Assembly (NCBI GenBank): GCA_964613745.1
Contig: CAZTJA010000054.1
Span: 1 to 20,634 of the forward strand
Direction of reading: 5' to 3'
Source of the DNA: CAZTJA01 sp964613745
GTDB lineage: Bacteria > Desulfobacterota > Desulfomonilia > Desulfomonilales > Desulfomonilaceae
DNA: 20,634 nucleotides
Shown here piece by piece: positions 17,215 through 20,634 of this stretch. A program made the translations under genes and the position numbers. The notes under the pieces are model-generated. The model did not search any database. It saw nothing but the letters and a program-made list of their open reading frames with translations, and was not told the DNA's origin. The first letter of the stretch is position 1; each line of letters starts with the position of its first letter.

Positions 17215-17970
17215 ATGAGATCCAATATGCGTCTCCGATTGCGTAGAAAAATTGAACGACTCAATGGACAGCTCCTGAATTTGGGAACACAGGTCGAAGA
17301 AAGTATTCAAACTGCGGTTCGAGCAATAGAGAAGCGAGACCCAAGTTTTGCGGCCAAAGTGATCGACGATGACATAGAAATCGATCGTCGAGAAGTGGAT
17401 CTTGAGGAAGAATGTCTCGAAATTTTAGCGTTACACCAACCCGTTGCCGTCGACTTAAGACACATCATTGCAGTGCTGAAGATTAACAAGGATCTTGAAA
17501 GAGCCGGGGATCTTGCCGTCAATATCGCAGAATCAGCGGTTCACCTTGCCCATGATGCCCGAGTGGACGTCCCCAGGGACTACTTCGAAATGGCTCTGAA
17601 AGGTGAAGCGATGCTCAAGAAGAGCTTGGATTCTTTTGTTAATGGATCGGTCGAAGCTGCATATGATGTTTTGTCTGAAGATGATGAAGTCGATCGCATG
17701 AAACATAAACTACATAGGTTGTACGAAGAAAGAGCCAAAGCCAACCCGAATCTCATTCCTACACTGACACATCTTTTCTTAGTTTCTCGGCACCTGGAAA
17801 GAATAGGAGATTTGGCGACCAACATTGCTGAAGAAGTTATCTACATGATAACGGGTGAGATTGTTAGGCACGGCAGTAAGACGAAGGAATCCGCGTCTAA
17901 TTCGGGTCAAGAAGATACAAGAGTTTTGACGCATCGTTTTCGTAAACACAACAGCCCGTCTCAAACATAA
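17215..17970 (+). CDS. phoU: PhoU phosphate signalling protein
   Basis: Cytoplasmic negative regulator linking the PstSCAB phosphate transporter to the PhoR/PhoB kinase pair. The 251-residue protein has two PhoU three-helix repeats (about 15-105 and 120-215). It carries the metal-binding acidic motifs, DDDIEIDRREVDLEEE and DLERAGDLAVNIAE in the first repeat and HLERIGDLATNIAEE in the second, plus LALHQPVAVDLRHI between helices. The ATG has a GTGAGG site five bases upstream. PhoU is usually last in a pstSCAB-phoU operon. Here it stands alone, with pstS about 2.3 kb downstream and two unrelated genes between. The C-terminal 30 residues are basic, disordered-looking and not conserved. Its stop codon is one base from that of the convergent permease gene. 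Confidence 0.96.
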   Translation: MRSNMRLRLRRKIERLNGQLLNLGTQVEESIQTAVRAIEKRDPSFAAKVIDDDIEIDRREVDLEEECLEILALHQPVAVDLRHIIAVLKINKDLERAGDLAVNIAESAVHLAHDARVDVPRDYFEMALKGEAMLKKSLDSFVNGSVEAAYDVLSEDDEVDRMKHKLHRLYEERAKANPNLIPTLTHLFLVSRHLERIGDLATNIAEEVIYMITGEIVRHGSKTKESASNSGQEDTRVLTHRFRKHNSPSQT

Positions 17971-17971
17971 G

Positions 17972-19162
17972 CTATTCGAAACGCATCGCATCGGCCACGT
18001 CAAGCTTTCCGGCTTTTCGAGCGGGGATTATCCCCGACAAGATGCCCAGAACAGCCGAGAACACTACTCCGCCAATTAGGCTCAACAGTAAAACCGAATA
18101 GTTTGGAACTGTTTGAAAAACCTGTTTGAGCAGTTCTATTGAGACCGTCCCGAATAAAATTCCGAAGAAAGCCCCAAAGACGCTGATCGTCACCGACTCC
18201 AACAAGAATTGCCTTACTATGTTTTTTTCCGTTGCGCCGATCGCTTTTTTCAATCCGATTTCGGTAGTCCGCTCGCGAACGGCCGCCAACATTACGTTTG
18301 TAATGCCGATACCCGCCAGGATGAGAGTCACTGCAGCGGCTGCCAACAAAAAAATCTTTACCAGCAGAACCGCATTTTGTATCGTTTTGATCCTTTCGGG
18401 AAAAAACTTAACATCAACACCTTCTGCATACCCCGGATGGTTCTTCTTCAAAAGTGCTGATGCATCACTCTGAATTTGGGGCACCGAGTCCCAATTGACT
18501 GCTCGTATATAAATGTCCCTGATCTCGTGCATGTTTGCGAAACGAGATCGAGCCACACTCATTGGAATCATCACGGTTTGAAAAAAGTCGGGATCCTCTA
18601 CCCCTCCTGTTATTCCAACTATGGTGAACATATTCCCACCGATGCTTAGAGTGCCGCCCAGAGGTGCACTTACTCCCGGGAACAAGAAATCAATAATTTT
18701 TTTTCCTACTACACAAACGGAGGCCTTTTCCTGCACATCTCCTTTTGTAATTTTACGCCCATGATCCACAGGAAGGTGCAAAGTTTCGAAAAAATTCTCC
18801 TCCACCCCCATGAGTCGTCCGTTGATTTTCTTATTGTTGGATGCGAATGTATGCCCGCCCCAGACTATTGGGGAAACCGAAGACACGTTATCAAGCTTTC
18901 TGAGACCATCTATGTCTTTCTCATAATACTGCCCATGATGCCAGCGTCTTGCCCTATCGAAATCCCATGTAGCCTTTATAATTGTGGCGCTACCCAACAG
19001 TTCGAGATTTCGTCCCAGATCGGACTCCACGGAGTTGCCCATAGTAAATACGATCATTAACCCGGCAATTCCCAGGGCAATCCCCAGCATTACGCTCTTA
19101 TACCGCCGCCTGTTCCTGTAAAGCTGCTTAAAGGAGATCCGGGCGAGATCATACAAGAGCAT
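17972..19162 (-). CDS. MacB/FtsX-type ABC transporter permease, orphan
   Basis: Inner-membrane permease of the MacB/LolC/FtsX type, which with an ATPase drives substrate extrusion or lipoprotein and peptide export. The 396-residue protein has one N-terminal membrane helix (about 22-42), a large periplasmic MacB_PCD domain (about 45-235) and three C-terminal helices of the FtsX domain. That domain includes the conserved VRERTTEIGLKKAIGATEKN coupling segment and ends GIIPARKAGKLDVADAMRFE. The frame is open to a TTG at 19189 with ATGs at 19186, 19168 and 19162. I prefer 19162, which has a GAGGGG site at proper distance. No LolD-type ATPase or membrane-fusion partner is in the window, so substrate and direction are unknown. 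The gene converges on phoU with a one-base gap and no room for a terminator. Confidence 0.92.
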   Translation of the reverse strand: MLLYDLARISFKQLYRNRRRYKSVMLGIALGIAGLMIVFTMGNSVESDLGRNLELLGSATIIKATWDFDRARRWHHGQYYEKDIDGLRKLDNVSSVSPIVWGGHTFASNNKKINGRLMGVEENFFETLHLPVDHGRKITKGDVQEKASVCVVGKKIIDFLFPGVSAPLGGTLSIGGNMFTIVGITGGVEDPDFFQTVMIPMSVARSRFANMHEIRDIYIRAVNWDSVPQIQSDASALLKKNHPGYAEGVDVKFFPERIKTIQNAVLLVKIFLLAAAAVTLILAGIGITNVMLAAVRERTTEIGLKKAIGATEKNIVRQFLLESVTISVFGAFFGILFGTVSIELLKQVFQTVPNYSVLLLSLIGGVVFSAVLGILSGIIPARKAGKLDVADAMRFE

Positions 19163-19206
19163 TCTCATTCCCCTCTTTACCGGCATCAAAATTACTGCTC
19201 AGTTTC

Positions 19207-19235
19207 ATTATGATTGCTGATGGATCGTGAAGCAA
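19207..19235 (-). promoter_or_regulatory. Possible promoter of the ABC permease gene
   Basis: On the minus strand TTGCTT (19230-19235), 17 bases, then CATAAT (19207-19212). The -10 matches 5 of 6, the -35 only 3 of 6. The start site would lie near 19200, about 40 bases before the preferred start codon. Confidence 0.35.
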
Positions 19236-19308
19236 GAGCGAGTCTCAATGGAAATTTGTCGGGCTGCTTCGTGTGAGTGCCCATTTGCCGATACTAACAT
19301 TGACTTCC

Positions 19309-20202
19309 ATGAATGCTGTAATAGAATCAAGACCGTTGTTGCCTTCTCGCATCGGATACCCAGAGGTCGGCGCAGTGGATTATCCTCAGACTGACTTACA
19401 TTCAGAATTGCTCCTGTTCGGCATTTTTTTTTCGTTCTCTATAGGAGCAATTATAGGTAGCTTTCTTAACGTACTGATCTTACGCCTGCCGGAGGGCAGA
19501 TCCATCGTGAGCCCTCCATCTCAGTGCCCCAAGTGTGCGAGGAAAATACATTTTTACGACAATATTCCGATCCTTAGCTATCTTTTTCTAAAGGGAAAAT
19601 GTCGGCATTGTGGTGAGGCTATCTCATTCAGGTATCCTCTCGTGGAATTCAGTACCGCCGTTATATCTTCCGCATTGTTCATCAATTTTGGGCCAACTTG
19701 GTCTTACCTCATTATGTTAATGTTTTCGGCTGCTCTGATTGCCGTTTTCTGGATTGATCTCGATCACCTAATCATACCGGATGCAATCTCCGTGAATTGG
19801 GTAGTTTTCGGCATGAGCGGTTCTCTTTTGGGAATTATCCCGGGAATGGATTGGAAAACTTCCGCTCTGGGTTTTCTATTGGGGGGGGCCATTTTATACA
19901 TTCCAGCTTACCTGTATTACAGACTTCGTCATATTGAGGGGTTGGGTGGAGGCGATATAAAACTATTGGCTATGATGGGCACCTTTATCGGAACCGGTGG
20001 AGTAGTATTTGTCCTTTTTTTCGCCTCTTTGTCGGGCAGCATAGTAGCAATATTTGGTTTGATTTTCGGCCACACGGGTTCAAAGACGCCTATTCCTTTC
20101 GGTCCATTTCTCAGTGGCGCAGGCCTACTGTACATCTTTACGGGAGAAGACCTGATCGACCAATTTTATAATTTGACATCCTTTCTACCGATACTCTTTT
20201 AG
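19309..20202 (+). CDS. pilD: Type IV prepilin peptidase / N-methyltransferase (PilD/PulO family)
   Basis: Inner-membrane aspartic protease that cleaves and N-methylates type IV prepilins and type II secretion pseudopilins. From the ATG at 19309 it has 297 residues. After a first membrane helix containing GAIIGSFLNVLILRLP comes the cytoplasmic zinc-binding domain with C73-x2-C76 and C98-x2-C101, then helices carrying the catalytic aspartates D150 (WIDLDHLIIPD) and D216 (GLGGGDIKLL). All essential residues are present, so both peptidase and methylase functions are expected. An upstream GTG at 19273 would add 12 residues; neither start has a clear ribosome site, so the N-terminus (about 35 residues before the first helix, longer than usual) is uncertain. 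No pilin or secretion genes lie next to it. Confidence 0.94.
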   Translation: MNAVIESRPLLPSRIGYPEVGAVDYPQTDLHSELLLFGIFFSFSIGAIIGSFLNVLILRLPEGRSIVSPPSQCPKCARKIHFYDNIPILSYLFLKGKCRHCGEAISFRYPLVEFSTAVISSALFINFGPTWSYLIMLMFSAALIAVFWIDLDHLIIPDAISVNWVVFGMSGSLLGIIPGMDWKTSALGFLLGGAILYIPAYLYYRLRHIEGLGGGDIKLLAMMGTFIGTGGVVFVLFFASLSGSIVAIFGLIFGHTGSKTPIPFGPFLSGAGLLYIFTGEDLIDQFYNLTSFLPILF

Positions 20203-20232
20203 CCACGCATAACTTTTTACCAAAATCAATTC

Positions 20233-20274
20233 TTGTCCTAACCATTTCCTAACATAACGTCGTGAATGTATAGA
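20233..20274 (+). promoter_or_regulatory. Pho-box-like direct repeat and possible -10 upstream of pstS
   Basis: TCCTAAC occurs at 20236-20242 and again at 20247-20253, an exact 11-base period. The units read TTGTCCT-AACC and ATTTCCT-AACA. PhoB-family boxes are direct repeats with 11-base period upstream of a -10 and replace the -35. A possible -10, TATAGA, lies at 20269-20274, about 30 bases before the pstS ATG. The repeat and period are seen; binding by PhoB is inferred. Confidence 0.5.
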
Positions 20275-20302
20275 CACATGGATGAACACTACGGAGGTAA
20301 TA

Positions 20303-20634
20303 ATGTTAGCTCGATTAGCTTTAATCGTCTGTCTCACTCTCAATTTGACCGGAATGGCTCTTGCCTTGGATCTCGACCCCCAACTCCCTCCCTATTCTCC
20401 CGTGAGCGGGGTTTCCGGTAATCTCAAATCAATCGGTTCAGACACGCTAAACAATTTAATGACTCTATGGTCCGAAGGCTTTCGATCAAAGTATCCGAAC
20501 GTCAAAATCGCCATTGAGGGAAAAGGATCCTCAACAGCCCCTCCCGCGTTAATCGAAGGCACTGCTCAATTCGGACCTATGTCTCGTGAAATGAAATCCA
20601 AAGAGATCGACGATTTTGAGAAAAAATTCGGTTA
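20303..20634 (+). CDS. pstS: PstS-type phosphate ABC transporter substrate-binding protein, cut by window end
   Basis: Periplasmic phosphate-binding protein that delivers phosphate to the PstCAB transporter. Only the first 110 codons are present. The ATG has a strong ACGGAGGT site five bases upstream. A signal peptide (about 1-21, hydrophobic LALIVCLTLNLTGMALA) is followed by the SIGSDTLNNLM segment (near 43-53), YPNVKIAIEGKGSSTAPPAL (near 65-84) and QFGPMSREM, all typical of the deltaproteobacterial and pseudomonad branch of this family (PBP-like type 2 fold). The frame is open to the last base, so pstC, pstA and pstB may follow outside the window. A Pho-box-like repeat upstream suggests induction on phosphate starvation. 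Confidence 0.93.
   Translation, partial: MLARLALIVCLTLNLTGMALALDLDPQLPPYSPVSGVSGNLKSIGSDTLNNLMTLWSEGFRSKYPNVKIAIEGKGSSTAPPALIEGTAQFGPMSREMKSKEIDDFEKKFG

Overview
The window looks like chromosome from a Gram-negative anaerobe, most likely a deltaproteobacterial (Desulfobacterota-like) lineage. The support is an outer-membrane LPS assembly protein (LptD), a type IV prepilin peptidase, very large multi-PAS histidine kinases including one with a c-type heme domain, and a GSDT/GKGSSTAPPAL-type phosphate-binding protein. Base composition is moderate to slightly AT-rich. The genus cannot be fixed from sequence reading alone.

Layout: (1) 1-612 holds no supported gene. (2) Two membrane histidine kinases are transcribed divergently: a MASE1-PAS-PAS kinase on the minus strand (613-3150) and a giant hybrid kinase on the plus strand (3809-8830), with about 660 bases of non-coding DNA between their preferred starts. 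The hybrid kinase carries a heme-binding Tll0287-like sensor, about eight PAS domains, the kinase core and a receiver. (3) Convergent with it is a 1146-residue superfamily 1 helicase-like protein (8889-12329, minus). It is intact as a reading frame, but essentially every catalytic helicase motif is substituted and its C-terminal nuclease-like domain also looks dead. It has a near-consensus promoter, so it looks like an expressed pseudo-enzyme rather than a decaying gene. (4) Divergent from it begins a housekeeping stretch: folC, lptD, and then a secreted ankyrin-repeat protein followed by a terminator-like hairpin. (5) phoU (plus) runs tail to tail, one base apart, with an orphan MacB/FtsX-type ABC permease (minus). 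(6) A prepilin peptidase and the 5' part of pstS follow; pstS runs off the window end. Upstream of pstS is an 11-bp-period direct repeat that resembles a Pho box.

How the genes fit together: folC is one-carbon metabolism and lptD is envelope biogenesis, in tandem. phoU and pstS belong to phosphate sensing and uptake but are separated here by two unrelated genes. The two kinases are orphan sensors with no separate response regulator or output gene in view. The most unusual item is the motif-less helicase/nuclease-like protein. The second is the heme plus eight-PAS hybrid kinase beside it.
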